Source of the DNA: Symbiodinium natans
Taxonomy: Eukaryota; Sar; Dinophyceae; Suessiales; Symbiodiniaceae
Direction of reading: 5' to 3'
NCBI GenBank assembly: GCA_905221605.1
Contig: CAJNDS010002657.1
Coordinates: forward strand, 211,001 to 275,000
DNA: 64,000 nucleotides
Below, piece after piece: positions 34,467-45,422 of the stretch. The notes beneath the pieces are model-generated. The model saw nothing but the letters and a program-made list of their open reading frames with translations. It did not search any database and was not told where the DNA came from. A program made the translations under genes and the position numbers. Position 1 is the stretch's first letter, and every line of letters starts with the position of its first letter.

Positions 34467-34530
34467 AGAGATTTGCCATGCCGTCCCAGACTTCGGGAAG
34501 CGGTTGGAGACTAAAGAGGTTCCTGCAGGT
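34441..34530 (-). pseudogene. LRR-coding shard carrying one copy of a 26-bp direct repeat
   Basis: The minus strand reads LPEVWDGMANLWELVLSG. The end of this unit (34441-34466) is duplicated at 34339-34364, on the other side of a telomere-like array. Confidence 0.7.
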
Positions 34531-35020
34531 GTGGGTTTTAGGGTTTAGGGTTAAGGGTTTAGGCAAGCCCTCCCCATTCCCCATCTCCCCCGCCCGGCTT
34601 CCCCTTGGCCTTGTGTTCTGGACGTTTTTGGGTTTAGGAGTTTGGGTCTAGGGTTTAGGGTTTAGGGTCTAGGAGGGTTAACAAGAAGAAGCCTCCCCCC
34701 TCCCATAATTGAAGATATGAGGCCCTCAGCAGTATGGTCCCGTACCTTGGTTCATAGGGATCCGAAGTACGGACCCTTATAACGCATAAAATAAGGCTTT
34801 AGGGTTTAGGGTTTAGGTTTTTTAGGGTTTAGGGTTTAGGGTTTAGGGATTGTTTGTAAGGTTTATTTCGCAAGGGACCCAAATTTAGGGCCCATACTTG
34901 GAACCCACGAGCTTCAGGGTTGAGAGTGTGGAGGCTAGGGCTCCACTTTTCTATGGCTGTTAAGGGCTTAGGGTTCAGGGTTCAGGGTTTAGGGTTTTGG
35001 TTTTAGGGTTCAGGGTTATT

Positions 35021-35132
35021 CTAGACCCAGGACTAACCTAGCAATAAAGGGGTGCCCTTTTTGGCTTAAACGGGGTTTTGAGGGAACCCAAACCCTTAAA
35101 AAAAGGGAATAAGGGCCTACTCTGACTCCTAG
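35021..35132. mobile_element. MITE-like family B copy
   Basis: Ends CTAGACCCAGGACTAACCTA and GGGCCTACTCTGACTCCTAG; the most complete copy. Confidence 0.75.
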
Positions 35133-35336
35133 TGATTAAAGAGGGGCGTACGGTCTAACTGCAAAACTCGGGGGGATGTGGGGGTTTTAGGATGTTAGGG
35201 CTTAGGGACTGAGGCTTAGGGCTCTTTAGGGTTTTGCGTGTAAGCTTTTGGGGCTTTAGGTTTTGGATTTAGGGCTTTCACCGACTTTCCTTCTTCGCCG
35301 GAAGTCCCAACTTCCACGCCTCTCGTATAGGTGCAG

Positions 35337-35488
35337 CCCTAAACCCTAAACCCTAAACCCTAAACCCTAAACCCTGAACCCTAAACCCTAAACCCTAAAC
35401 CCTAAACCCTAAACCCTAAACCCTAAACCCTAAACCCTAAACCCTAAACCCTAAACCCTAACCCCAAACCCTAAACCCTAAACCCCGA
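35337..35488 (-). repeat. CCCTAAA array
   Basis: About 21 units, nearly perfect, ending against an LRR shard. Confidence 0.95.
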
Positions 35489-35575
35489 GCCGCGCTCCTC
35501 CGAAGATTCAGCGAGCGCAGCTTCGGCAGCTGAGCCGTGGCCGTTGGCACAGCCTCGGGGGGCTCCGGGCGGGGT
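35488..35575 (-). pseudogene. LRR-coding shard
   Basis: The minus strand reads AQLPKLRSLNLRRS preceded by PPEAVPTAT. It lies between two CCCTAAA arrays. Confidence 0.65.
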
Positions 35576-35869
35576 CCTAAACCCTGAACCCTGAACCCTG
35601 AACCCTAAACCCTAAACCCTAAACCCTAAACCCCAAACCCCAAACCCCAAACCCTAAACCCTAAACGGTTTCGGGCCTATAGGGACTTGTTTGAGCCTGG
35701 AACCTTGGTAGACTTGGCGTGTCCCTGGCCCCTTGACGTTCACAATGCCTGCCAAAAGCTGTCAGAAGCCTTGCTTGGGGCAGTCTTTGAGTTTAGGGTT
35801 TAGGGTTTGGGGTTGAGGGTTGAGGGTTTGGGGTTTGGGGTTTGGGGTTTAGGGTTTAGGGTTTAAGGC

Positions 35870-35965
35870 TTGGCACTATCGGTATCTGCAGCCACGCCGC
35901 GCCCGACAGCTTGTTGTTGGATATGTTCATCACCTGACAGGCGCAGACCGAAAATGACAAGCGCT
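35870..35965 (-). pseudogene. LRR-coding shard
   Basis: The minus strand reads MNISNNKLSGAAWLQIPI, a clear LxLSxNKLSG signature. Confidence 0.7.
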
Positions 35966-36140
35966 GAACTTGGAACTTGCCACGACTTGCAGTGGTCCGT
36001 GACAGGGTGGACGAAAATCTGCGCCCCCCCTCCATTTCCTATCAACCGTGGAGTTCAGGGTTTAGGGTTCAGGGCAAGGACTTCCCCCCAAGAAAGCTCG
36101 GAAGTCAGCACCTCAACCCGAGCCATCCCTCGAAGGCGAA

Positions 36141-36430
36141 ACAGTATAGTGAACTCCAGCAAGTTGGAACATAGGTTCAGGATCATTCGTGCTGGGTTCC
36201 CCTATACTTTAACCCTACTTTGGAGCAGACTGCGGAAAAATGTATATACTTTTTGGGTATAGGAAGCTAAAATAGGAACCCAGAACCAACAAAAAGTTTT
36301 CAAGCATAGTACTCCAACATCCAGTTACCGTAAGGGTATGAGGAGAATGATGTTCCAACTTTCTGTAAACCCTAAACCCTAAACCCTAAACCCCTAAACC
36401 CTAATTATGTTCCAACTTGCTGGAGTTTAC
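36141..36430. mobile_element. Family J palindromic element with a duplicated end around an array
   Basis: Left GTGAACTCCAGCAAGTTGGA. The right end ATGTTCCAACTTTCTG occurs twice (36350-36365 and 36407-36422) around CCCTAAA units. A related core (TATATACTTTTTGGGTAT) recurs at about 19942. Confidence 0.7.
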
Positions 36431-36889
36431 GATAAGCCCTAGTTCAGCCCGGGGTGTGCTCCCAGCAGCTAAAATAGGAACCCTAAACTTGCTTCCCAAA
36501 CACCCAAACCCTAAACAACCCGCACGCCTTGGCTTCGAAGGGAGTGACAAGGAATTGGGGTTTAGGGTTTAGGGTTTAGGGTTTCGGGTCTAGGGTCTAG
36601 GGTCTAGGGTGGTTTAGGGTTTAGGGTTTAGGGTTTAGGGTTTAGGGTTTACGGGCGGTGGATGATAGTTCATGTGCACCAAGTGGACAAGGAGTTGCCG
36701 AGCTCCTCCTTGCGTGTCTTTCTTGGAAAGTGACGCCAGCCAGAACTTGAAATCTGAAAGGATTTGGCTGATGAGATCCACCAGCTTTGTTTTCGGCAAG
36801 CGCCATGTTTTGCCCTGGTAGGGGTGGCAACGTCCTTGGGGACCAACTGAATCCGAAAAGGGTTTATAGTGCATATGCCTTCATAGAAG

Positions 36890-37013
36890 CTATACTAGTA
36901 TACAGTGAACTCCTGAAAGTTGGAACACGGCTTAAGGATGATTAGAGCTCGGATTCCCTTTAGTATACCTTTTCGGGTATAGGTAGAAAAGGATGCTCCA
37001 ACTTTCTGGAGTC
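36890..37013. mobile_element. Family J palindromic element, intact
   Basis: GTGAACTCCTGAAAGTTGGA at the left and CTCCAACTTTCTGGAGTC at the right; the centre TTTAGTATACCTTTTCGGGT is shared with the copy at 36141. Confidence 0.72.
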
Positions 37014-37740
37014 TCTTCGGGGTCTTTCTGCTAAGTTTGATGTTTTGCTGTTTATTGTCAATTTCATTTGGTTATTTGGCGAACTTTTTTGCGCATTTTC
37101 ATTGCATTTCCCACCACACTGGCATAATTGCCAAAACGAAGTAGTATCCGAAATGCCTGTTTCCGCCAAATACAAAACGCCAACCTAAACCTACAACTAG
37201 CCGTCTGTTGATAGGAACAAGGGCCTTAATTCCTTTAATAGTTAGAACAGGGTCTTGGGGTTTATTATAGTACAATTATCAAGGGACCCTACGGGAATAC
37301 TCTCAGTAGTTCTTCCGATCCCTATTGTAGGGTTTTGGGGGGGTAAGCGGACATAGGTCTGGTGCGCCGAAAGTGAAGCAAGCGTGACTTGTACACTCAG
37401 TGAAGGGAGTTCGGGTTTAGGGTTTAGGGTTTAGGGTGTAGGGTTTAGGATTAGGGTTTAGGCCCAGAAGGTAGATGTTTGCCATGACGTGTGCAACAGT
37501 GACTCGCTGTCACTGTGGAATCTGAAGAAGATGCTGATGCCACTCATCAAGAACTGAGACGGAAACTTAATCCCTGTTCCCCTAGGAAGAAAAAAGGATC
37601 CTTTTTGTTCATATATAAGAAGACCCATAGCCCAAAAAGTAAAAAGGATCCCTAACACTGATCGAGGAAATGTCTAAAGGAACGGGCAGTTTGTCGTGAG
37701 ATTTCAGGTCTCATCATGTATGAGCTTCTGCAGGTCGCCT

Positions 37741-37822
37741 TATATGGGGACCATAAAGGGAATATCATGAATGATTACCAGAGTATATTTATATAGGGAC
37801 CATAAAGGGAATGCTATGACTA
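37741..37822 (+). repeat. Two direct copies of a GGGACCATAAAGGGAAT-containing unit
   Basis: TATAT.GGGACCATAAAGGGA recurs about 50 bp apart, with ATGA following each. Confidence 0.75.
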
Positions 37823-38412
37823 GTTACGCCGACCCTTAGATTCTAGATTAGGCTGTTCTTGGTTGAAAATGGGGCATCCCAAACCCTAACCCCTAACCCC
37901 TAAACCCTAAACCCTGAACCCTGAACCCTCTAAACCCTAAACCCTAAACCCTAAACCCGAAACCCGAAACCCTAAACCGTAAACCCTAAACCCAAAGACA
38001 ACTTGCCCGCAAAAGCTGGGGCCCCCGACACGGAGCTCCGGCATCACTATCGGACTTGCCTGGGATCCGAAGCACGCTCCGGTTTAGTGCTTAGGGTTTA
38101 GGGTGTCGGGTGTAGAGTGTCGGGTTTAGGGCTGTTGGGTTTGGGGTTTAGGGCTGAGGCCTTGTGGTTAGGGGTTGGGTGTGGGGCTGTCAGGCTTGAG
38201 GGTTTGCGGGTTGTTTTCCAGTTTAAGGGGGTAGCATTGAAACTCGGAGTTTGGGCTAGCATCCTCGATACTGGGGGAAAGCTCCCGTGCTTTTGAGAAC
38301 TCGGCGTTCAAACATGCACCTTGATCCCAAAACACCAAAAACCCCAAGCCCTAAACCTTGAAACCTATACATCCAAAACAAAAACCCTAATCCCTAAACC
38401 CTACACCCTAAA

Positions 38413-38500
38413 CCCCTGCCGCTGCAGCGGCCAGCGAGCCGCTGAGCTGATTCTCCGCAAGTAGCAGCATCTCGAGTCCCTCCACACAGAACGCTTGCTC
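38413..38500 (-). pseudogene. LRR-coding shard abutting a duplicated array boundary
   Basis: The minus strand reads LEMLLLAENQLSGSL and then an Ala run. Its upstream edge is the 17-bp direct repeat at 38497-38513. Confidence 0.78.
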
Positions 38501-38579
38501 AGCAGAGTTTAGGGTTTAGGGTTTAGGGTTTAGGGTTTAGGGTTTAGGGTTTAGGGTTTAGGGCTCAGCAGAGTTTAGG
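38497..38579. repeat. Array flanked by a 17-bp direct repeat
   Basis: GCTCAGCAGAGTTTAGG at 38497-38513 and 38563-38579. The last bases are array-like, so the unique duplicated part is about 11 bp. Confidence 0.9.
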
Positions 38580-38789
38580 TCGAACAAGGCTGGTCCCTAA
38601 ACCCTGAACCCACTGAACCTTAAACCTTAAACCCTAAACCCTAAACCCAAACTCTAGTTATAAATATATATATATATATATATGTCGCTTGATTGTTTGT
38701 TGGAAAATGGGGCCGTTACCGATGTCAGAAAAATATATCGCCGGCCATGGAGGATGACCCTATGAACCCTACACCGCACTGCAAATCCT

Positions 38790-38938
38790 AAACCCACCCT
38801 AAACCCCTAAACCCCTCAACCCTCAACCCCTTAACCCCTTAACCCCTAAACCCCTAAACCCCTAAACCCCTAAACCCCTAAACCCCTAAACCCCTAAACC
38901 CCTAAACCCCTAAACCCCTAAACCCCTAAACCCCTAAA
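38790..38938 (-). repeat. CCCCTAAA octamer array
   Basis: About 13 clean octamers (38840-38937) with looser units on the left. Confidence 0.95.
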
Positions 38939-39061
38939 TTAAAGGGTCTTTAGAATGGGCCCCCAAACCCAGGGGTTCAACCTTAAAGGTCCAAGGGCCC
39001 ATGGGAGAGTCCTTGATGGTCATTGAGGCAACGACAGGGCTAAGTCACACAAGGTTTTGGG

Positions 39062-39150
39062 GGCTTCTCAAGGGGTCCGTGCACCTAAATCGGGAATACT
39101 TGGGCCTCAAGGTACTTCCTATATTGGGACTATGAGGCCCAAGCATGTAA
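39062..39150. mobile_element. MITE-like family F copy
   Basis: TACTTGGGCCTCAAGGTACT followed by TCCTATATTGGGACTATGAG, then GCCCAAGCATGTA. Similar cores lie at 6770-6815 and 32762-32815 (inverted). Confidence 0.6.
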
Positions 39151-39367
39151 ACAACCCTAAACCCTAAACCCTAAACCCCAAACCCCAAACCCCAAACCAT
39201 AAACCATGAGGTACATGGACCCTTAGGGTATGCTTCTGGCGGCAGTCCCCACCTTCGCCCTCTTCTGAAACAAGAAGGGTGAGGCTTTGGTCAGGGGCCC
39301 AACCCTGAACCCTCAACCCCCTTTGTTTTCGGGTGTGCAAGTTTCGTGCTCTAACAAAAACCTTGGT

Positions 39368-39472
39368 AGCCCTGTGGCCATCTTAGAATAAGGGTACCTT
39401 TTTTTGGTTGGCTACTTTATACGGCAACCCAGAACCAAAAAAAGGGTACAGGGCACCACTGGGCCGCCAAGA
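39368..39472. mobile_element. MITE-like family H copy
   Basis: GTAGCCCTGTGGCCATCTTA at the left and GGGCACCACTGGGCCGCCA at the right; the core GGGTACCTTTTTTTGGTTGG is uninterrupted here. Confidence 0.65.
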
Positions 39473-40235
39473 AAAGGGTGGTGAGCTCAACCCCTCGGCC
39501 AGAGATCGAAGGGCTTGCATGCCTCAACCCAAATCCCCGCCCTCGGAAACCCTAAACCCTAAACCCTAAACCCTAAACCCTAAACCCCTCTTTTGTTGCA
39601 GGTTTAAAAGATCCTGTTGGGGTGCTCTGCACTCAAAGCCGGCTTTGCTGTGTAGAATGCCCAAGAATCCCACAGGGGGTTGAGCCGTCATAACCTACAA
39701 AGAACGTAGGCCTGGGGTCCTAAGGCATGGCATTTGAAAAAGCAACAGCTGGGAGGCAAGTCAGGATCAAAGCCTTGCGAAGCAGCTTCTCGCCACCACG
39801 AAACTTCTAAGGAAAAGCCCTGGGACGCAGGGAAGCCCTGAAACCCTGGAAGCCTGAAGCCCTAAAGCCTGAACCCTAAGCCCTGCACCCTGAGGCCAAC
39901 ATTCGGATGCTGTTGGGGGGCTTGAGGCCGCTCAGGTCCCAGTACCCCACCCTGAAGCCCGAAGAAGCAACACATCAGGGTATAAAGCAAGGCCGCAGTT
40001 TGTTAAACTACACTCTCAGATTCAGGAGTTCAGCTTGACGACCCGCAAGGAGTTGAGATCTGGGTTTGCTCGAGTTTAGACTAGGGATTTTTGAGGGTTG
40101 TTGAGGGACTAAACCCTAGACTGAAGACCCTACGCCCTCAACCTAAACCTTTTAAATCGCAAACCCAAAACCCTAAGCCCGCACAAAATGGGCTTTGAAG
40201 GGTTTAGGGTTTAGGGTTTAGGGTTTAGGGGTACG

Positions 40236-40300
40236 GCCTCCATCTGCAAGATGGAAGATGGTATTGGTCCCCCGAGCGCGTTTCCGGTCAGGTCCTCAGT
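40236..40300 (-). pseudogene. LRR-coding shard
   Basis: The minus strand reads LTGNALGGPIPSSILQM, the most canonical GxIPxSI plant-type LRR of the set. Confidence 0.78.
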
Positions 40301-40625
40301 GGGGTGAATTCCAATCTGTACCTCAGTATTGGGTTTAGGGTTTAGGGTTTAGGGTTTAGGGTTTAGGGTTTAGGGTTTAGGGTTTAGGGTTTAGGGTTCA
40401 GGGCTAATGAAGAATCCTGTACATAAAGGGTCTCATACTTAATCGGAACCTGCAAAGAAGAAGGTCGGGAGCTCTTAGGTTAGGCAGCATCCTCAACCAT
40501 AAACCCTCAAACCTCAACCCAAAACCCCAAGCACTAAACCCAAAAAACCCTGAACCCCTAAACCCCTAAACCCCTAAACCCCTAAACCCTAAACCCCTAA
40601 ACCCTAAACCCTAAAACCCTAAACT

Positions 40626-40695
40626 TTGCCAGGCGTCCAGAAGCTTAAGCTTCTTGAGCTGTCCGATCGACTCTGGGATCAAGCCTGGGGGCCAT
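40626..40695 (-). pseudogene. LRR-coding shard
   Basis: The minus strand reads GLIPESIGQLKKLKLLDA. Arrays lie on both sides. Confidence 0.78.
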
Positions 40696-40830
40696 GAGGC
40701 CCCTGAACTGCTTTGGGATGCATGAGGGGCTTGAGGTTTAGGGTTTAGGGTTTAGGGTTTAGGGTTTAGGGTTTAGGGTTCAGGGTTCGCTGAGATGCAT
40801 CAGGATGTTTTGCGGATGGTTGTTGGTGGT

Positions 40831-40932
40831 AGGGTCCTATTGTACTAACAGTCCTTGTATAATAGGGATTGTAGTATCCTCCCCATTATAATACCTCTTA
40901 CGGACTGCTAGTGAAAGGGGGAACATCCCAAC
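40831..40932. mobile_element. MITE-like family A copy, left end degenerate
   Basis: The arms ACTAACAGTCCTTGTATAAT and CGGACTGCTAGT, and the end GGGGGAACATCCCAACT, are recognisable. Confidence 0.72.
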
Positions 40933-41290
40933 TCATAGTCCAGATATAACCAGAGTAGCGTAGTGGGAAGTAAGTACCCCTAGAAAGCAAGTACCATGAA
41001 CCAGACTTCTAGGACAATAGACCCAAACTGTAGACTGTAAGACGAAGTCGGGGATATTGCAATCGCATTTGCTTCCGCCATAAAGCACAACTATAACTCC
41101 TCTAAATGCTTGGCGGTGGGGGGCTTAAGCGGTTTCAAACTCAGAACTGTAGTTCAACCTCAGGGGATTTCGAAGGAAAAGCTTTAAACCCGCAACTCAG
41201 AACGAACGGTTACTTGCTGGTTTCTAGTAGGGCATCAGGGAATTCAGGGCCCCTATGTAAACCCCAAACCCTTGCTCAACTCTGTAGGGG

Positions 41291-41437
41291 CTTGGTTTAG
41301 GGCTTAGGGCTTAGGGCTTAGGGCTTAGGGCTTAGGGCTTAGGGCTTAGGGCTTAGGGCTTAGGGCTTAGGGCTTAGGGCTTAGGGCTTAGGGCTTAGGG
41401 CTTAGGGCTTAGGGCTTAGGGCTTAGGGCTTAGGGTT
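41291..41437 (+). repeat. GGGCTTA variant array
   Basis: About 20 units all carry the same T-to-C change relative to GGGTTTA, so this block expanded from a mutated unit. Confidence 0.96.
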
Positions 41438-41573
41438 CCCTAAACCCTAAACCCTAAACCCTATATTCCCTACTTCCCTACTGAGCACCCGTATGATTCC
41501 TATACTACTATTGGGTCAAGCTTAGGAACCCTTAAGGGGATCTACTTTTTGGATCCTCCCAGGGCTCTGGGTA

Positions 41574-41933
41574 AGGGTTTAGGGTTTAGGGTTTAGGGTT
41601 TAGGGTTTAGGGTTTAGGGTTTAGGGTTTAGGGTTTAGGGTTTAGGGCTACTTGAGCTTCGGGGATGCGGAAACGATGCCGCCAAGCTCCTCCAAGCTGG
41701 CCACGAAGGTCCAGAAACCTCGGACTGGGACTGATGCGCTTTAGGGTTTGGGAGTCAGGGTTCAGGTTTTGGGGGTTTAGGGTTTAGGTTTAGGGTTTAG
41801 GGTTTAGGGTTTAGGGTTTAGGGTTTAGGGTTTAGGGTTTAGGGTTTAGGGTTTAGGGTTTAGGGTTTAGGGTTTAGGGTTTAGGGTTTAGGGTTTAAGG
41901 TTCAGGGTTTAGGGTTTGGGGGTTTAGGGTTCA
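41574..41933 (+). repeat. Two TTTAGGG arrays
   Basis: Arrays at 41574-41647 and 41776-41933 (about 20 units) enclose about 130 bp of unique DNA. Confidence 0.93.
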
Positions 41934-42861
41934 GTGTGTGTCTGTGTGTGGGGGGGAAGGGTGCGCTCGGCCTGTAGCCACAGGAGTACTCCGGCCCGAA
42001 GGCTTAAGTAACTACGTGGCAAGCACACTTGCAACACCTGAGTCTCCATGATCCCGCCCCCCCAAGCCAGCAAGAGGAAGCTACACTCAAGCTGGCTTGG
42101 GTTGGATGAGTCACTTGGCAAGACAGCCCACTTCTCAGACTCAAAAGCTCTTCCCACCATGATCCCTCGTGGAGGTACTAAGCAAGGGATGCAAACTTGA
42201 TGAAGGGCCATAACCATAACTAGCGCTACAATTAAATTTAAAAAAAACCCTACAGCGTCGTCCCACCCGCACGCACTCACGCACCGCCAGCAAGCAAGGG
42301 GCAAACGGCACAGCTCGCCGAAACCCCAGAGACTGGACACGTCACAAACAATGTCCCCTTGGTGCGATGGGGCAGTGCCTAAAGCTGAAGGCACCGCCCC
42401 GGGACGAAGGGCTAAGGTTTAGGGTTTAGGGTTTCGGACTTAGGGTGGGGGGTTCATGGTTTGGGACTCTGGTTTAGGGCTTGGGGTGGCAAGCAAATGC
42501 AAGCAAGCTGCGCAAAGGAAGCAGGCAGACAAAATGTCAAGAACAGAAGGAACACGCAACAGCCAAAGCGAACCCGAACACCAGCTTCAACACACACACA
42601 CACACACACACAAAAAAAAAAATCTAAGTAGGACCCTCTTTGATATGATCCTCCCGCGCCCTAGCTTCCCCCTTCATCCCAGAAGGGATTAGTGATTAAT
42701 TAGGGTCTAGGGATTATATACATCGAGTCACTCTCCCAGCTGACCTAGGGTTTAGGGTTTAGGGTTTAGGGTTTAGGGTTTAGGGTTTCGGGTACGACAC
42801 TCGGAAACCTTGATTATAGGGACCCCTCCGGTTTCTAAAGCGGGTCCATCCCTAAACCTGA

Positions 42862-42962
42862 CCTGGGACCCTATTTACCTACAGTTGTTAAGGGCTATGC
42901 CGCAGTTATGCCCACAAATAGGGGGTACTTATTGCTAACCTGTAGGTAAATAGGGTCCCAGG
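42862..42962. mobile_element. Single palindromic element with a perfect 22-bp inverted repeat
   Basis: Ends are 42862-42883 (CCTGGGACCCTATTTACCTA...) and 42941-42962, exact reverse complements. At 101 bp it has the size of the other families, but I see only one copy. Confidence 0.85.
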
Positions 42963-43295
42963 CAACCCCCTACAGCCCTAAACCCCTACACGGTCTAGTG
43001 TTTGAGCGAACCCTCGCCTCAAAAACCTGAACCCTACACCCTACAACGCTGTAAACCCTTGAAAGACCTTAAACCCAGGTAGCTCTACCCCCCAAACCCT
43101 ACACCCTACAACCCTATAAACCCACAAGGGCCCTTTAATCCAGGTAGCTTAGACTGCACACTGTACATTCTAAGCCTAAACCCTCAAAGCCCTTAAAGCC
43201 CTTCAATCCAGGAAGCTCGAGACCCTAAACCCTAAACCCTAAACCCTAAACCCTAAACCCCAAACCCTTAGGCTCTAAACCCTTAGAAGCCCTTC

Positions 43296-43385
43296 AGTCC
43301 AGGCATCTCCAGGTCAGGGAGGTGGCTGAGCTCTGACGGGAGCTCCCCGCGCAGCTCCTCTGAACGCAAACCTCGGGTTGCAGAA
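43296..43385 (-). pseudogene. LRR-coding shard with smaller echoes upstream
   Basis: The minus strand reads LRGELPSELSHLPDLEM, then PGLKG. Short echoes of the TCCAGGnAGCTC end occur at about 43075, 43140 and 43205, in a roughly 60-90-bp rhythm, as if several units were eroded to stubs by repeat expansion. Confidence 0.7.
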
Positions 43386-43391
43386 CCCAAG

Positions 43392-43690
43392 AGTTTAGGG
43401 TTTAGGGTTTTAGGGTTTTGGGTATTTTAGGGTTTTAGGGTTTTAGGGTTTTGGTTTTTTTGGGTTTTAGGGTTTTTTAGGGTTTTTTAGGGTTTTGGGG
43501 TTTTTCGGTTTAGGGTTTTAGGGTTTTAGGGTTTTAGGGTTTTAGGGTTTTAGGGTTTTAGGGTTTTAGGGTTTTAGGGTTTTAGGGTTTTAGGGCTTTA
43601 GGGTTTTAGGGTTTTGGGGTTTTGGGGTTTTGGGGTTTTGGGGTTTTGGGGTTTTGGGGTTTTGGGTTTTGGGTTTTTTAGGGCTTTAGG
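43392..43690 (+). repeat. TTTTAGGG and TTTTGGGG octamer array
   Basis: About 14 TTTTAGGG units, then about 7 TTTTGGGG units. These happen to equal the telomere repeats of Chlamydomonas and of some ciliates, but the context shows they are local derivatives. Confidence 0.95.
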
Positions 43691-45286
43691 GGTTTGCAGA
43701 ATCAGGGAGCTTGAGGGGGGGTTAAGGGTTCTAGGTTCTAGGTTTTAAGGCTTTAGGGTTTTTAAGGTCTCAGGGTTGTGTTTTTTTGTTTTTAAGGCTT
43801 TGGGGTTTTGGAGTTTTAGGGTTTTGGGGCTGTAGGTTTTGCGGCTTTTAAAGTGTTTAGGGTTTGAGGGTCTGAGGATTTTAGGCAAAAGTTTAGGGTT
43901 TGGGAATTTAGGGGTTTAGGGTTCAGTTGCTTCGGGGCTCCTAGGAGTGCGAGTGTTGAGATAGCCTGATGCGGTTTAGAGGTCTCAAGGCCTGTGGGAA
44001 CCCCAAACTATCAAGCCTGCCTTTGTTCGCTTTGGGACCGATAGCGCGGGTCTCGCGTCTGGGGTCGAGGTTTAGGGCTGAGGGCTAACCCTAAACCCTA
44101 AACCCTAAACCCTAAACCCTAAACCCTAAACCCTAAACCCTAAACCGGAAAAGCCCGAGAGTCTTTTTTGGGGGCCAAACAAAAAGCCTTCCCCCCTCCG
44201 CACAAGCCTCCGAAAACCCCTTGCAGAAGCCTTCTTCTCCTGGAGTGGATTCTGGAGTTTTGACCTTACCTGGAGTCCTAGAGGCTTGGACCTCTGTAGG
44301 AATATAGTAGTAGTTAGAAGACGACTTCTAAGGAACAGAAAGATCGCAAAATCATGCTGCTGGACACGCCAAAGGCGCTGATACCGAGCACCCGCACTCC
44401 CCGGTCTGTGTGGTTGCACGATACCTCGAGGAAATGGCAAACCAAAGCCGAAATCACTCCACATCCGGGCAGCACGGCCAATTTTCCCGAAACCCGAGCT
44501 TCCCGGACACGTGAAATTAGAGTCGAGGGTTGAGACTTGCGGGTCAACACCTTCCCCCCCCCCCCCCTCCCAAGTACTTGCCGAAACTTTGGGATAGGAG
44601 GGTTTCCAGCGACTCTTTGCAGGTGCAGGATTGCGGCTTTGAACCCCCTCTTAGGGGTCTATATAGGGTTAGGGCCTTTTGGGTGTCGGGGTTTGGGGTT
44701 TCGGGCCTCTTACGCTTAGGGGTTAGGGTTTAGGGTGTCGTAGCGTTGTCAGCACGCGTCGTGGGCCCTATATAGATTGGCTTCCACGGGCCCACTCCCA
44801 CGCGCGCATCGCGCGGCGGTACACCCACCCGGAACCACCCGGCGTATATTTTGTTAAAAACTCTTGGAGTTTAGGAGTTCAGGGTTTAGATCCTTTAGCT
44901 GTTCGGGGCTTTTTCTTTCAGGGCTTTCGGGGCTACGAGGCTATTTGGTTTAGGGCTTCCGGGTTTAGGCCAAGAGGTTCTACCTCGGACTCCTTGGTGG
45001 GGTTTAGGGTTTGGGGTTTGGGGTTGGAGTTTTGGGCTTAGGGTTTAAGGATTTAGGATTTGGGGTTTCTCTTACAAAGCCCCTTAAATGAATATGAGGG
45101 CCTGCTGACAGTAATTTAGGGGAACCCTAAACCCTAAACCCTAAACCCTAAACCCTAAACCCTAAGCCCTAAACCCTAAACCCTAAACCCCTCAATAATC
45201 AAGAGACCACCGGCCAGTGCAGCCGACAAGCTCCTTCCCAGAAGCACGGGCAATTCGGCTGCTCATCTGGGCTGGTCTGGGGTGAA

Positions 45287-45390
45287 CTTACTGTTGTTTA
45301 GCAGGGAATGAGGGCATGAGGTGCCCTATATATATATATATATATAGACCCTAAACCCTAAACCCTATATATATATATGTATATGTATAA

Positions 45391-45422
<32 letters not shown>

